Assembly (NCBI GenBank): GCA_019359095.1
Contig: JAHHHZ010000021.1
Coordinates: 263,163 to 327,162, forward strand
Direction: 5' to 3'
DNA length: 64,000 bases
Source of the DNA: Pleurocapsa minor HA4230-MV1
Lineage (GTDB): Bacteria > Cyanobacteriota > Cyanobacteriia > Cyanobacteriales > Xenococcaceae
Of the stretch, positions 37,224 to 45,795 are shown in pieces. Within the stretch, counting starts at the first letter, position 1; each line of letters starts with the position of its first letter. The notes below the pieces were generated by a model. It made no database searches. It was not told the origin of the DNA and worked only from the letters and a program-made list of their open reading frames with translations. The translations under genes were made by a program, and so were the position numbers.

Positions 37224-38384
37224 ATGATCGATAACTATCAAGCTAAAATTGACCGCGATCGCTTATTTAGTTTTCTAGCCTACTTTATATCTGTCGCGAT
37301 TTTGGTTATTTGGTTATCTTTTGCTGTTCATCATCCAGTAGTTGCTCAAAATGAATTGCAAGACGAGTTAGAAGTAGTTGCCGAATTTCCCGCAGCACAT
37401 CCTCCAGGGAATATTGCCATCACGCCAGAAGGCAGAATCATGATGAGTCAGCATCAATTTTATGGTGCGCCCTTACGAGTAGTGGAATTATTGGCAGATA
37501 ACAGCCTAGTACCTTTTCCTAATCAAGCCTGGAGTAGCAAACCTGAGCAAAAGGGAATCGGTTTAAATACGGTGTTGGGATTAAGAGCCGATGCCAATGG
37601 TGTAGTCTGGATGCTCGATAATAGTGAGGGAGTGGGACAACCAGGTAAAATTGTGGGTTGGGATACAGAAAATGACGAACTTTACCAAGTAATCTATCTG
37701 CCACAGCCAATTATTGCTGAAAACTCTTTTTTAAATGATTTAGCTGTCGATCTAGATAATAATGCAATTTATCTTACCGATACTGCTAGCGGAGATAATT
37801 CAGCTTTAATCGTTGTCGATCTCAATACTGGATTTTCCCGCAGGGTATTAGAAGGAGATGTTTCCACTCGCCCTGAAGATATACCCCTAATAGTCGATGA
37901 ACGGGTAATTAATATGGCAGCAAAACCCGCTAAAGTTGGCGCGAACCCAATTACCGTCGATCCCAATAATGAATGGGTTTACTATGCACCCATGAGTGGT
38001 AAATCTTTATATCGCATTGCCACAATAGATTTATTAGATCCTGCCCTTTCTCCTGAAGATTTATCTAGTAGAGTGGAACGCTATGGCGACAAGCCAATTT
38101 GTGACGGTATCACCGTTGATGGCGCAGGCAATGTTTATATTACCTCCATTACCGATCATGCGCTCGGCGTGGTGGATGCCACAGGCGCATATCAAATTCT
38201 GTATCAAGACAAAAAGCTACTCAGTTGGACTAATGGCATGGCGTTTAGCCCAGATGATTATATCTACGTTACCGTTAGCCAATTACAGAACTCGCCACCG
38301 CTAAATAATGGCGAAAATGACTTCAAAGCACCTTTTTACCTAGTTAGATTTCCTGCCTTGGCTTCAGGAAAAGTCGGCAGATAA
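37224..38384 (+). CDS. Secreted SMP-30/major-royal-jelly-like beta-propeller protein
   Basis: 386 residues. N-terminal hydrophobic segment (about 16-38, then VAQNELQDELE) is a signal peptide or anchor. The rest is a six-bladed propeller of the yellow/MRJP and SMP-30 type: GIGLNTVLGLRADANGVVWMLD, SFLNDLAVDLDNNAIYLTD, CDGITVDGAGNVYIT, SWTNGMAFSPDDYIYVT. The enzyme class includes lactonases and tautomerases; substrate unknown. It starts 46 bases after the phosphatase gene, so the two are probably one transcript. Confidence 0.8.
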   Translation: MIDNYQAKIDRDRLFSFLAYFISVAILVIWLSFAVHHPVVAQNELQDELEVVAEFPAAHPPGNIAITPEGRIMMSQHQFYGAPLRVVELLADNSLVPFPNQAWSSKPEQKGIGLNTVLGLRADANGVVWMLDNSEGVGQPGKIVGWDTENDELYQVIYLPQPIIAENSFLNDLAVDLDNNAIYLTDTASGDNSALIVVDLNTGFSRRVLEGDVSTRPEDIPLIVDERVINMAAKPAKVGANPITVDPNNEWVYYAPMSGKSLYRIATIDLLDPALSPEDLSSRVERYGDKPICDGITVDGAGNVYITSITDHALGVVDATGAYQILYQDKKLLSWTNGMAFSPDDYIYVTVSQLQNSPPLNNGENDFKAPFYLVRFPALASGKVGR

Positions 38385-38449
38385 GATTTTTGATTGTACA
38401 TTTCGCTCAAAAGCTAAAAACTAATAAATGTGAACGAAGTTAATCCATA

Positions 38450-38911
38450 TCAGACATTCAAAGGATCGCAGCGAATCTCAACGATAAAGCCATCAGGATC
38501 GTAAATATAAAATCCTCGCCCCGTCAAGCGGGTTACTACATCGATCGCCACAGGAATTTGCAGCTGTTTCAAAATGGCGATCGCTTCATCAAATAGTTGT
38601 GGTTCAATATCAAAAGACAAATGATTAGCACGGGTAAATTGCTTTTCTGGATCGCGATCGGGAGGCGACAGATCGGGTTCGGCAAACAAATCCAGAATAA
38701 TACCGTCAGGAGTTTTAAAGTTACATACTTTTCCTGCTGCCACTAGCTTGACTAAAGTTGGAGGCACTTCATCCCCTGTTAGCTGATGTAAGCCCAAGAT
38801 ATTGCCGTAAAAGTGCTTAGATGCCTCCATGTCCTGAACGTTTAAAGCAATGTGGTGTACCTTGCGTAAAGAACCAACTGCTAGACCTAGAGATGATTGT
38901 TGAGAAATCAT
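38450..38911 (-). CDS. VOC (glyoxalase/dioxygenase fold) protein
   Basis: 153 residues, two beta-alpha-beta-beta-beta modules: VHHIALNVQDMEASKHFYGNILGL at the start and TRANHLSFDIEPQLFDEAIAIL in the second half, closing with GFYIYDPDGFIVEIRC. His, His and Glu are at the places used for metal in glyoxalase I-like enzymes. The substrate is unknown: fosfomycin-type, lactoylglutathione or ring-cleavage functions all share this fold. It converges on the propeller gene. Confidence 0.82.
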   Translation of the reverse strand: MISQQSSLGLAVGSLRKVHHIALNVQDMEASKHFYGNILGLHQLTGDEVPPTLVKLVAAGKVCNFKTPDGIILDLFAEPDLSPPDRDPEKQFTRANHLSFDIEPQLFDEAIAILKQLQIPVAIDVVTRLTGRGFYIYDPDGFIVEIRCDPLNV

Positions 38912-39373
38912 AATAATCGATCTTTAAGAATTAAGTAGCTTCACTTTAATTATCGAGCAAAAATCAAGAATTAGTTGGTTTTTAGCTTAATCACTATTGT
39001 GAGAAATTTTTTAAATTGCGATTGGGCTGCGCGATCGCTGGTTGGAGAAATTGCGTAAATCTGGCTTTGAGAGTCATCTAGACAATATTTAAACCAAAAA
39101 TTACTTTTACTTAATCTAGAAATATCAAGATTTTATTAAGAAACATAATAATTCTCAATATCCAATATTCCCATAGTGGTTTGTCAACTTTGAATTGATC
39201 GATTGAGGTCTCGTTACTTTCAATATCCCTCAAAGCAATTTTGGCAGATTAAGAGTTAGCAGATTAAGAAATTGTGCTGGCAATTGGTATATTTGACGAT
39301 TTTACGCCTCTTTAACATTTACATATCCCAAATAGTCTTTATTGCTAATTATTAGCTAAAAAATCAACAGATC
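38912..39373. other. 462-base intergenic region before phosphatase gene
   Basis: AT-rich, no gene. Two single matches to the cyanobacterial Pho-box half site PyTTAAPyPy(A/T) are seen: CTTAATCA near 38987 and CTTAATCT near 39111. They are not in the tandem 11-base arrangement of a true Pho box, so phosphate control is possible but not shown. Confidence 0.4.
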
Positions 39374-42300
39374 ATGAGCGAAAACAATAGCGTAATTTTT
39401 ATTCATCCAGACGGTGCAAGTCCTTCACACTATGCAGCAGGACGTTTAGCATCTGAAGGAACAGATGGCAGACTAAACTGGGATGAGATGACTGATGCAG
39501 GGGTTTATCTCGGACATTTAGACGACCAAATTGTAGCTACTTCTAATGCTGGTGCAGTAGCTCATGCCTACGGTATTAAACCTGTAGCTGATAGCTATGG
39601 TCTAGATGAAGAGGGCAATCCTTATACTTCCCTTTCTGGTCAATCAGGTACGACCATTATGGAAGAGGCGATCGCCGAAGGCAAATCGACAGCCGTGATT
39701 AATTCTGGTTTTATTGCCGAACCTGGTACTGGTGTATTTTTAGCTGATGCAGAAAATCGTGATGACGTTGCCGAAATTACGGCGGAAATAGTCGAGTCTG
39801 GTACTAACGCGATCTTGGGTGGAGGTGAAATTCATTATTTGCCCAAAGGTACAGTTGGACGTTTTGGTGAAGAAGGTATCCGTGAAGATGGACGCAACCT
39901 AATTCAAGAAGCGGAAGATCTAGGGTATACGGTAGTTTATACTCTAGAAGAATTACAAGCTCTTCCTGCCGATACGGAAAAAGTATTAGGGGTTTTTGCA
40001 GCCGAAGATACTTACAATGATCTTCCCGAAGAGGCTTTAAAACAAGAAGGCTTGGTCGATGCAGAGGGTAATTTAATTTCCTATGGTCAACCTGGTAATG
40101 AAAATCCGCCAACTGTTGCTCAAATGTTAGAAGCAACTCTGGGTTTAGATACTTTCAGCCAGAATGAAAAGGGTATGTTTGTCGTCTTAGAAGAGGAAGG
40201 CACAGACAACTTTGGGAATAATAATAATGCTGAGGGGACAACTGAAGCAGTATTAAGAGCAGATGAAGCGATCGGTGTTGCTCAGGACTATATTGATAAT
40301 GTTAATCCCAATACTTTACTGGTGACTGCTGCTGATAGCGATGGTGGGGGTTTGGAAATCGACGATGTTGAAGGAGAGACAGTAGGTACTACCGAAGTGC
40401 AACCTCCTTTTGACACAGAAGTTCCCCTAGATGGTACGACAGGTAACGATACCGCACCTTTTACGACTGGCGCACCAGATGCTGACGGTGACACTTTTGA
40501 TTACGGTGTTCTTTGGTCTGGTACTCCCGATGTCGCAGGTAGTATTGTCTCTAAAACTTACGGTTTAAATGCCGAGGAACTTCCCAGCACTGTAGACAAT
40601 ACAGGCATTTATAGTTTGATGTATAAAACTCTCTTTGATGTGGAGTTAGAACCCCCTGAAGGAGTGCCTGACGATATTCAACCTGCTCCTGAAGCTACTG
40701 AGGATACGGGTAATGTTATCTTTATTCACCCAGATGGTACAAGTCCCTCTCATTATGCTGCTGCGCGATTTGCTTCGGAAGGCACAGATGGCAGATTAAA
40801 CTGGGACAACATGACCGATGCGGGGGTTTATCTCGGACATTTAGATGATCGAGTTGTGGCGACTTCTAATGCTGGTGCAGTGGCTCACGCTTACGGTATT
40901 AAACCCTACGCTGGTAGTTATGGTTTAGACGAAGAGGGTAATCCTTACACTTCCCTTTCAGGTGAATCAGGTACGACGGTAATGGAAGAAGCGATCGCTG
41001 CTGGTAAGCCTACCGCAGTAATCAATTCTGGTTTTATTGCCGAACCTGGTACGGGTGCATTTCTCTCGGATGCTGAAAACCGTGACAATGTTGCGGAAAT
41101 TACTGCCGAAATCGTTGAGTCTGGTGCAGATGTGATCATGGGTGGTGGTGAAATTCACTATCTACCCAAAGGTACAGTCGGACGTTTTGGAGAAGAAGGT
41201 ATTCGCGAAGATGGACGCAATATTATTGAAGAAGCCGAAGCCAAAGGTTACACCGTTGTTTATTCTCGTGAAGAATTAGAGAATTTACCTGCTGATGCGG
41301 AAAAAGTTTTGGGTGTCTTTGCTGCCGAAGATACCTATAACGATACAGATGAAGCAACTTTAAAATCAGAAGGTTTGGTCGATGAAAATGGTGAATTAAT
41401 TCTCTACGGACAACCAGGAAATGAAAATCCGCCTACCGTTGCCGAAATGCTCGATAAAACTTTAGGTTTGGATAAGTTCGCCAACGCTGAAGATGGCTTC
41501 ATGGTTGTTATGGAAGAAGAAGGTTCAGATAACTTCCCTAATAATAATAACGGTGCAGGAACAGTTGAATCAACTTTACGGGCTGATGAAGCTATTGGTG
41601 TAGCACAAGATTTCGTGAACAATGTTGACCCTAATACTTTAGTTTTGACTGCTGCCGATAGCGATGCTGGTGGTGTAGAAGTAATTGATGTTGATGCGGA
41701 TAGCGAAACTGTAGGCGACATTAACGTCCAATCAGAAACTGTCTCTTTTGGCGAAGATGCTGATGGTGTTCAAGTTCCCCTGGATGGCACTACAGGTAAC
41801 GACACTGCACCTTTTACCACTGGCGCACCTGATGCAGACGGCGATAATTTTGATTTTGGTCTAGCTTATGCCACTACTGATGATGTTGCAGGTAGTATTG
41901 TTTCTAAAGCTTATGGTTTGAATTCAGACTTGTTAGAAAGTACGGTAGATAACACCGATATGTACAGTATTATGTACCAGACTTTATTTGGGACTGAACC
42001 TGAAATGGCAGCTGATGGAGGGGAGCAAACCACTGCTGAAACCTTATTAGGTAATCAAGACATCGATATTATTGAACTAGAAGGCAGCGATCGCCAAATT
42101 TCTACTGGTGAAGGTGAAGATCTTGTCAATGCTGCGATCGCTAGTGGGGGCAACAACCTGATCAATCTCGATGCTGGTGATGATCTGGCTATTTTAGGTA
42201 CAGGAGATATTGTTGTAGGTGCAGAAGGTGTAGATCGTTTCTTTGCCACCAATGGCGGTGATAATACGATTACTGGAGGGGAAGGTGCAGACCAATTTTG

Positions 42301-42520
42301 GCTTGCTAATGGTCGATTTCCCGAATCAGCTAACATCATTACCGATTTTGAGTCTGGAACTGATGTTCTTGGTATTGCTAGTTTGGAGATTGCGTTCGAG
42401 GATTTAAGCATTACCGATAGCAATGGAGATGCCGTAATTACTAATGGCGAAGAAGACTTAGCAATTCTTCAAGGTGTTGATGCTACTAGTTTAAATGCAG
42501 ATAATTTTGTTTTTGTTTAA
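39374..42520 (+). CDS. Tandemly duplicated alkaline phosphatase-like protein with RTX-like tail
   Basis: 1048 residues. Two copies of a PhoA-family domain (about 7-425 and 447-885) are highly alike, e.g. VIFIHPDGxSPSHYAA, VATSNAGAVAHAYGIKP, GGGEIHYLPKGTVGRFGEEG. The nucleophile Ser (Ser57, in place of DSAAS) and metal Asp residues (Asp13, Asp278, Asp321) remain. The three Zn-binding His of PhoA are replaced in both copies: NFxNNNN (Asn282), AADSD (Ser322) and FTTGAPDADGD (Thr364). The last 150 residues have Gly/Asp repeats (GGNNLINLDAGDD, GGEGADQFWLANG) like RTX/type I secretion signals; there is no N-terminal signal peptide. Probably an extracellular, perhaps Ca-dependent, phosphatase. Confidence 0.85.
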   Translation: MSENNSVIFIHPDGASPSHYAAGRLASEGTDGRLNWDEMTDAGVYLGHLDDQIVATSNAGAVAHAYGIKPVADSYGLDEEGNPYTSLSGQSGTTIMEEAIAEGKSTAVINSGFIAEPGTGVFLADAENRDDVAEITAEIVESGTNAILGGGEIHYLPKGTVGRFGEEGIREDGRNLIQEAEDLGYTVVYTLEELQALPADTEKVLGVFAAEDTYNDLPEEALKQEGLVDAEGNLISYGQPGNENPPTVAQMLEATLGLDTFSQNEKGMFVVLEEEGTDNFGNNNNAEGTTEAVLRADEAIGVAQDYIDNVNPNTLLVTAADSDGGGLEIDDVEGETVGTTEVQPPFDTEVPLDGTTGNDTAPFTTGAPDADGDTFDYGVLWSGTPDVAGSIVSKTYGLNAEELPSTVDNTGIYSLMYKTLFDVELEPPEGVPDDIQPAPEATEDTGNVIFIHPDGTSPSHYAAARFASEGTDGRLNWDNMTDAGVYLGHLDDRVVATSNAGAVAHAYGIKPYAGSYGLDEEGNPYTSLSGESGTTVMEEAIAAGKPTAVINSGFIAEPGTGAFLSDAENRDNVAEITAEIVESGADVIMGGGEIHYLPKGTVGRFGEEGIREDGRNIIEEAEAKGYTVVYSREELENLPADAEKVLGVFAAEDTYNDTDEATLKSEGLVDENGELILYGQPGNENPPTVAEMLDKTLGLDKFANAEDGFMVVMEEEGSDNFPNNNNGAGTVESTLRADEAIGVAQDFVNNVDPNTLVLTAADSDAGGVEVIDVDADSETVGDINVQSETVSFGEDADGVQVPLDGTTGNDTAPFTTGAPDADGDNFDFGLAYATTDDVAGSIVSKAYGLNSDLLESTVDNTDMYSIMYQTLFGTEPEMAADGGEQTTAETLLGNQDIDIIELEGSDRQISTGEGEDLVNAAIASGGNNLINLDAGDDLAILGTGDIVVGAEGVDRFFATNGGDNTITGGEGADQFWLANGRFPESANIITDFESGTDVLGIASLEIAFEDLSITDSNGDAVITNGEEDLAILQGVDATSLNADNFVFV

Positions 42521-42540
42521 ATTTTGACAAACTGGATAAA

Positions 42541-42574
42541 ATGCGTTTGTCCTTCAAAAGTTGGGCAAGCGCAT
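42541..42574. terminator. Strong hairpin after phosphatase gene
   Basis: ATGCGTTTGTCC (42541-42552) pairs with GGGCAAGCGCAT (42563-42574), twelve pairs with two wobbles. There is no T run, so it may act as an mRNA-end stabiliser rather than a classical terminator. The 336-base gap also holds repeat C. Confidence 0.55.
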
Positions 42575-42708
42575 ACTAAAGTAATGAAAACTTTAGCTAA
42601 ATATAGTCATTTCAAATAGGAAACATATGAAATAATGAGATTTAATTCAAGTTAATCAACAGTATTAATACCATTTCTCTTTAAAGTCGCACTTAATATT
42701 TTGATTGT

Positions 42709-42790
42709 AAGTCTCGCGCAAAGACGCAAAGACGTTTATCCCGCTTAGTTTGGGGCAAAGACTTTTATCCTGCTTAGTTTGGGGCAAAGG
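42709..42790. repeat. Dispersed repeat C, inverted copy
   Basis: CGCGCAAAGACGCAAAGACG, then TTTATCC(C/T)GCTTAGTTTGGG twice. It is the reverse complement of the repeat-C tract at 3302-3357 and related to 50028-50190. Confidence 0.8.
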
Positions 42791-42856
42791 GGTCAAATCT
42801 GATTTAATGCATTTTCATAGAGAATTGGTATAACTATAAACTATCGGTTTTGAATT

Positions 42857-43726
42857 TTGTCTTTAGAAGAATCCGCGATTAATTTATACAGTGAACACGA
42901 GCAAAATCATCTACTTTCTAGTCAAGAAGCGGGATGGAATAATCTTGGTCTGATTTATGAATTAGAGCCAGCGGGAGAGATGCCCGAAACGATCGCCTTG
43001 ACTCATGTTTTAATAGTTGCTCAGGGAGAATTTCAGGCTAGTTTTCACATCGAGGGAAAATGGCATCAAGAACAATATCTAAAAGGTGATGTTGCTCTAA
43101 TTCCTGCTGGTAGCCTATTCCCCAGAGTGAAAACAGATCGGGATGTACCTTTAATCGATCTATTTTTGCCCCCTGATACACTGCTAAATGCTATGGGAGC
43201 AAGTGCTGCTAAAGTTGAGTTGAGATCGCAGCTAAAAGTCCAAGATCCTCTGATTCAACAAATAGCCTTAGCTTTAAAAACCGAATTAGCTAAAGCTGGC
43301 GAAGATAGTCGGCTTTATGCAGATTCTATGGCTACGGCATTGGGAGCGCATTTACTATGGCGTTACGGAGTCAAAAATTCTATTGTCAAGGAGTATCGAG
43401 GTGGACTAACAAATTACCAGTTAAAAATAGTCACTGAATATATTCAAGAACATTTAGACCATAATCTGAACCTAGACTTACTGGCAAGTTTAATTAATAT
43501 TAGTCCTCATTATTTTGCTAGCCTGTTTAAGCAATCCACTGGTACTTCACCTCATAAATATATTACCAATTGCCGTTTAGCAAAAGCCAAAATTTTATTG
43601 CGCCAAAACAACTTAGCGATCGCTTTTATTTGCCAGGAAGTTGGATTCAAAAATCAAAGTCATTTTACTAGAGTCTTTCGCCAGCATTATCAAATCACAC
43701 CCAAAGCATATCAGAATTTATTTTAA
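42857..43726 (+). CDS. AraC-family transcriptional regulator
   Basis: 289 residues from a TTG at 42857; no ATG lies near the start and the N-terminus (LLSSQEAGWNNLGLIYEL) matches the family from the first residues. An N-terminal cupin-like sensor region is followed by the double helix-turn-helix (about 185-289: LDLLASLINISPHYFASLFKQ and VGFKNQSHFTRVFRQ HYQITP). It probably controls the DUF2834/heme-type pair that starts 108 bases downstream. A decayed fragment of a second such gene lies at 44918-45000. Confidence 0.9.
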   Translation: MSLEESAINLYSEHEQNHLLSSQEAGWNNLGLIYELEPAGEMPETIALTHVLIVAQGEFQASFHIEGKWHQEQYLKGDVALIPAGSLFPRVKTDRDVPLIDLFLPPDTLLNAMGASAAKVELRSQLKVQDPLIQQIALALKTELAKAGEDSRLYADSMATALGAHLLWRYGVKNSIVKEYRGGLTNYQLKIVTEYIQEHLDHNLNLDLLASLINISPHYFASLFKQSTGTSPHKYITNCRLAKAKILLRQNNLAIAFICQEVGFKNQSHFTRVFRQHYQITPKAYQNLF

Positions 43727-43834
43727 ACAGGATACAAAATTAATCGGAAGAATAGAACAATTTTTGGAAGTATAGGTAAGACAGCGGACTAACAAATATT
43801 TAAACTAAGCATTAGTTCTAAATTAATCATAGTC

Positions 43835-44167
43835 ATGCAAATAACTTACCTAATCTTAGCCATAGTCGGTTTTGCTCTGCCTTATTCACAATTTATTCCT
43901 TTTCTTGTCGATCATGGTTTAAATTTATCGTTATTTTGGTCACAATTATTTGTTAATCAAGCCTCTAGTGCTTTCGCTGTAGATTTATTTACTTCTTCCT
44001 TCGTGTTTTGGATTTTTGTATTTAAAGAAGGCACAAAACGGCAAATGAAATTCCTCTGGGTTTATATTGTGGTGAATTTAATCATCGGCTTGTCTTGTGC
44101 ATTACCTTTATTTTTAGCAATGCGCTTAAGTCATCTGAAAACAGAATTATCAGGTGAAGCTATATGA
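43835..44167 (+). CDS. DUF2834 membrane protein
   Basis: 110 residues with three hydrophobic segments (about 3-22, 46-64 and 74-96). The pattern with FAVDLFTSSFVFWIFVFKEG matches DUF2834, small membrane proteins of unknown function. The ATGA overlap with the next gene (44164) shows translational coupling. Confidence 0.75.
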   Translation: MQITYLILAIVGFALPYSQFIPFLVDHGLNLSLFWSQLFVNQASSAFAVDLFTSSFVFWIFVFKEGTKRQMKFLWVYIVVNLIIGLSCALPLFLAMRLSHLKTELSGEAI

Positions 44168-44751
44168 GCAGAGTATTACCATTCCAGAAATGGCAAATTG
44201 TTCAATCATCGACTCTAATTATTGCCACGATATTTGCTGCAATTTTGTTGGCGAAAGGCATGAGCGAAGATAGTTTTCGGCTCTTAATTAGATTTACGGC
44301 TCGTTCATCCTGCATTTTATTTTTATTAGCTTTTACTGCCTCAGCAATACAGAAACTTAAGCCAAGTCAAGCCTCTAGCTGGTTATTACAAAATCGTCGC
44401 TATTTAGGCTTATCTATGGCAATATCTCACGGATTTCATGCAATTGCGATCGCAGGTGTCGCCATCTTAACCTCAGAAAACATGGTGCGAGATAATTTTA
44501 CTGCTAATTTGGGCTATGTATTTATTCTGTTGATGACCATTACTTCTTTCAAACGTCCTGCTACTATTCTAGGCAGACATAACTGGAAAATTTTGCATAC
44601 GCTGGGAATGTACTATCTTTGGCTATCTTTTACCGTTGCTTTTGTCAAAAGATTAGGCGAGTCCTGGCTGTTTTATGCACCGTGGGTAGCTATCTTGATC
44701 TTTGCCTTGATTCTACGTTTGCTGGTGCAACGCCAAAAAATTGTAGTTTGA
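44164..44751 (+). CDS. Ferric-reductase-like (YedZ-type) membrane protein
   Basis: 195 residues, about six membrane segments. RRYLGLSMAISHGFHAIAIAG (about 75-95) and NWKILHTLGMYYLWLSFTVAF (about 140-160) resemble the heme-bearing helices of the ferric reductase/MsrQ-YedZ domain, with His candidates in each; the second His of the latter helix is not evident. No FAD domain. Coupled to the DUF2834 gene by a four-base overlap, behind an AraC regulator. Electron-transfer role is inferred. Confidence 0.7.
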   Translation: MSRVLPFQKWQIVQSSTLIIATIFAAILLAKGMSEDSFRLLIRFTARSSCILFLLAFTASAIQKLKPSQASSWLLQNRRYLGLSMAISHGFHAIAIAGVAILTSENMVRDNFTANLGYVFILLMTITSFKRPATILGRHNWKILHTLGMYYLWLSFTVAFVKRLGESWLFYAPWVAILIFALILRLLVQRQKIVV

Positions 44752-44917
44752 ATCGGGCGATACACTTTTGCAAAAACAGTTTGTAGTTAGAGCGATCAAG
44801 GTTAAAGTAGTGCGATCTAGATCATTGTCTAAAGTTAGTAAAACTCATGCCCCTCTATACTTGAGATTGCCAAGAACCAGGGATACCAGGTAGAAGAACT
44901 CTAAAAACTGAAGGGAA

Positions 44918-45000
44918 TGGGAAATGCTGCTAAAGTTGAATTGCGATCAAAACTGAACCCTGGGGCGAAGGATTATTCTAGGTTCTAGCTTAAAATAATA
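44918..45000 (+). pseudogene. Decayed fragment of an AraC-family regulator
   Basis: The frame from ATG 44918 reads MGNAAKVELRSKLNPGAKDY, closely matching MGASAAKVELRSQLKVQDP of the AraC protein at 42857-43726. Nothing matching lies on either side, so only about 25 codons survive. It lies in the 346-base gap 44752-45097, which holds no other gene. Confidence 0.7.
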
Positions 45001-45097
45001 TTGTAATTCAGCTTGTTTAGTGGATGATAGAGCCAGTTCCATCGCCATAATCTAAGATTTTGCCAATGGAAAGAACACAATAACGATCATTTCAACT

Positions 45098-45328
45098 ATG
45101 AACTACCGAAACTACATCACGATCGAACCAAATAAACGCGGTGGTAAGCCTTGTGTACGCGGCTTGCGAATTACGGTTTATGAAGTGCTGGAGTATCTGG
45201 CTTCCGAGATGACTGAAGCAGAAATTCTCGACGATTTTCCCGATCTGACGCGAGAAGATTTAAAAGCCTGTATAGCTTATGCTGCTGATCGTGAGCGTCG
45301 GTTTATGATCGCTCCATTATCCACATGA
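45098..45328 (+). CDS. DUF433 antitoxin
   Basis: 76 residues. ITIEPNKRGGKPCVRGLRITVYEVLEYLASEMTEAEILDDFP is the DUF433 winged-helix core. In type II modules it pairs with DUF5615 PIN-like toxins; the partner begins at 45325, overlapping this stop by four bases (ATGA). Confidence 0.92.
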   Translation: MNYRNYITIEPNKRGGKPCVRGLRITVYEVLEYLASEMTEAEILDDFPDLTREDLKACIAYAADRERRFMIAPLST

Positions 45329-45657
45329 AATTACTTTTCGATGAAAACTTGTCGCCCAATTTGCCAAACCGTTTGAGTGATCTTTTTCCAAATTCGCTTC
45401 ACGTTCGAGATGTTGGTATGAAAGCAACCATCGACCCAATAGTTTGGGATTATGCAAAAGATAATAATTTGATGATTGTCTCGAAAGATGCGGACATGCA
45501 CGACCTAAGCTTAGTATTTGGGAATCCACCGAAAGTTATTTGGCTTCGCCTGGGTAACTGTTCGACGTTACAAGTTGAGAATCTGTTGCGTCGGGATTTT
45601 GGCGCAATCAAATTATTTTATGAAGATGATAATTTATCCCTGCTTGCTTTATCATAA
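45325..45657 (+). CDS. DUF5615 PIN-like toxin
   Basis: 110 residues. MKLLFDENLSPNLPNRL carries the first catalytic acidic residues, then NLMIVSKDADMHDLS the second set and PPKVIWLRLGNCST the third strand, as in DUF5615/Mut7-C PIN-like ribonucleases. All key Asp residues are present, so the module with the DUF433 antitoxin looks intact, unlike the PIN pair at 26 kb. Confidence 0.9.
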   Translation: MKLLFDENLSPNLPNRLSDLFPNSLHVRDVGMKATIDPIVWDYAKDNNLMIVSKDADMHDLSLVFGNPPKVIWLRLGNCSTLQVENLLRRDFGAIKLFYEDDNLSLLALS

Positions 45658-45795
45658 TGCACCGATGGCTTTAGAATCTTTTTCCAGGGTTTTTACAAAT
45701 GGAGAAAATATAATTACAGAAATAATAATTAAAAAGCAGTAAAATTAGCTACGTCTAATTGTTAGGCGATCGCAGTTGAAATTATTAGTTGAATA

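Noticed and set aside
38980..39120. Pho box upstream of the phosphatase gene
   Set aside because: Only single half-site matches (CTTAATCA, CTTAATCT) that are more than 100 bases apart; no tandem 11-base array.
39804..42423. Several long antisense frames inside the duplicated phosphatase gene
   Set aside because: They mirror the sense coding bias, and the paired copies reproduce one another, so they are shadows.
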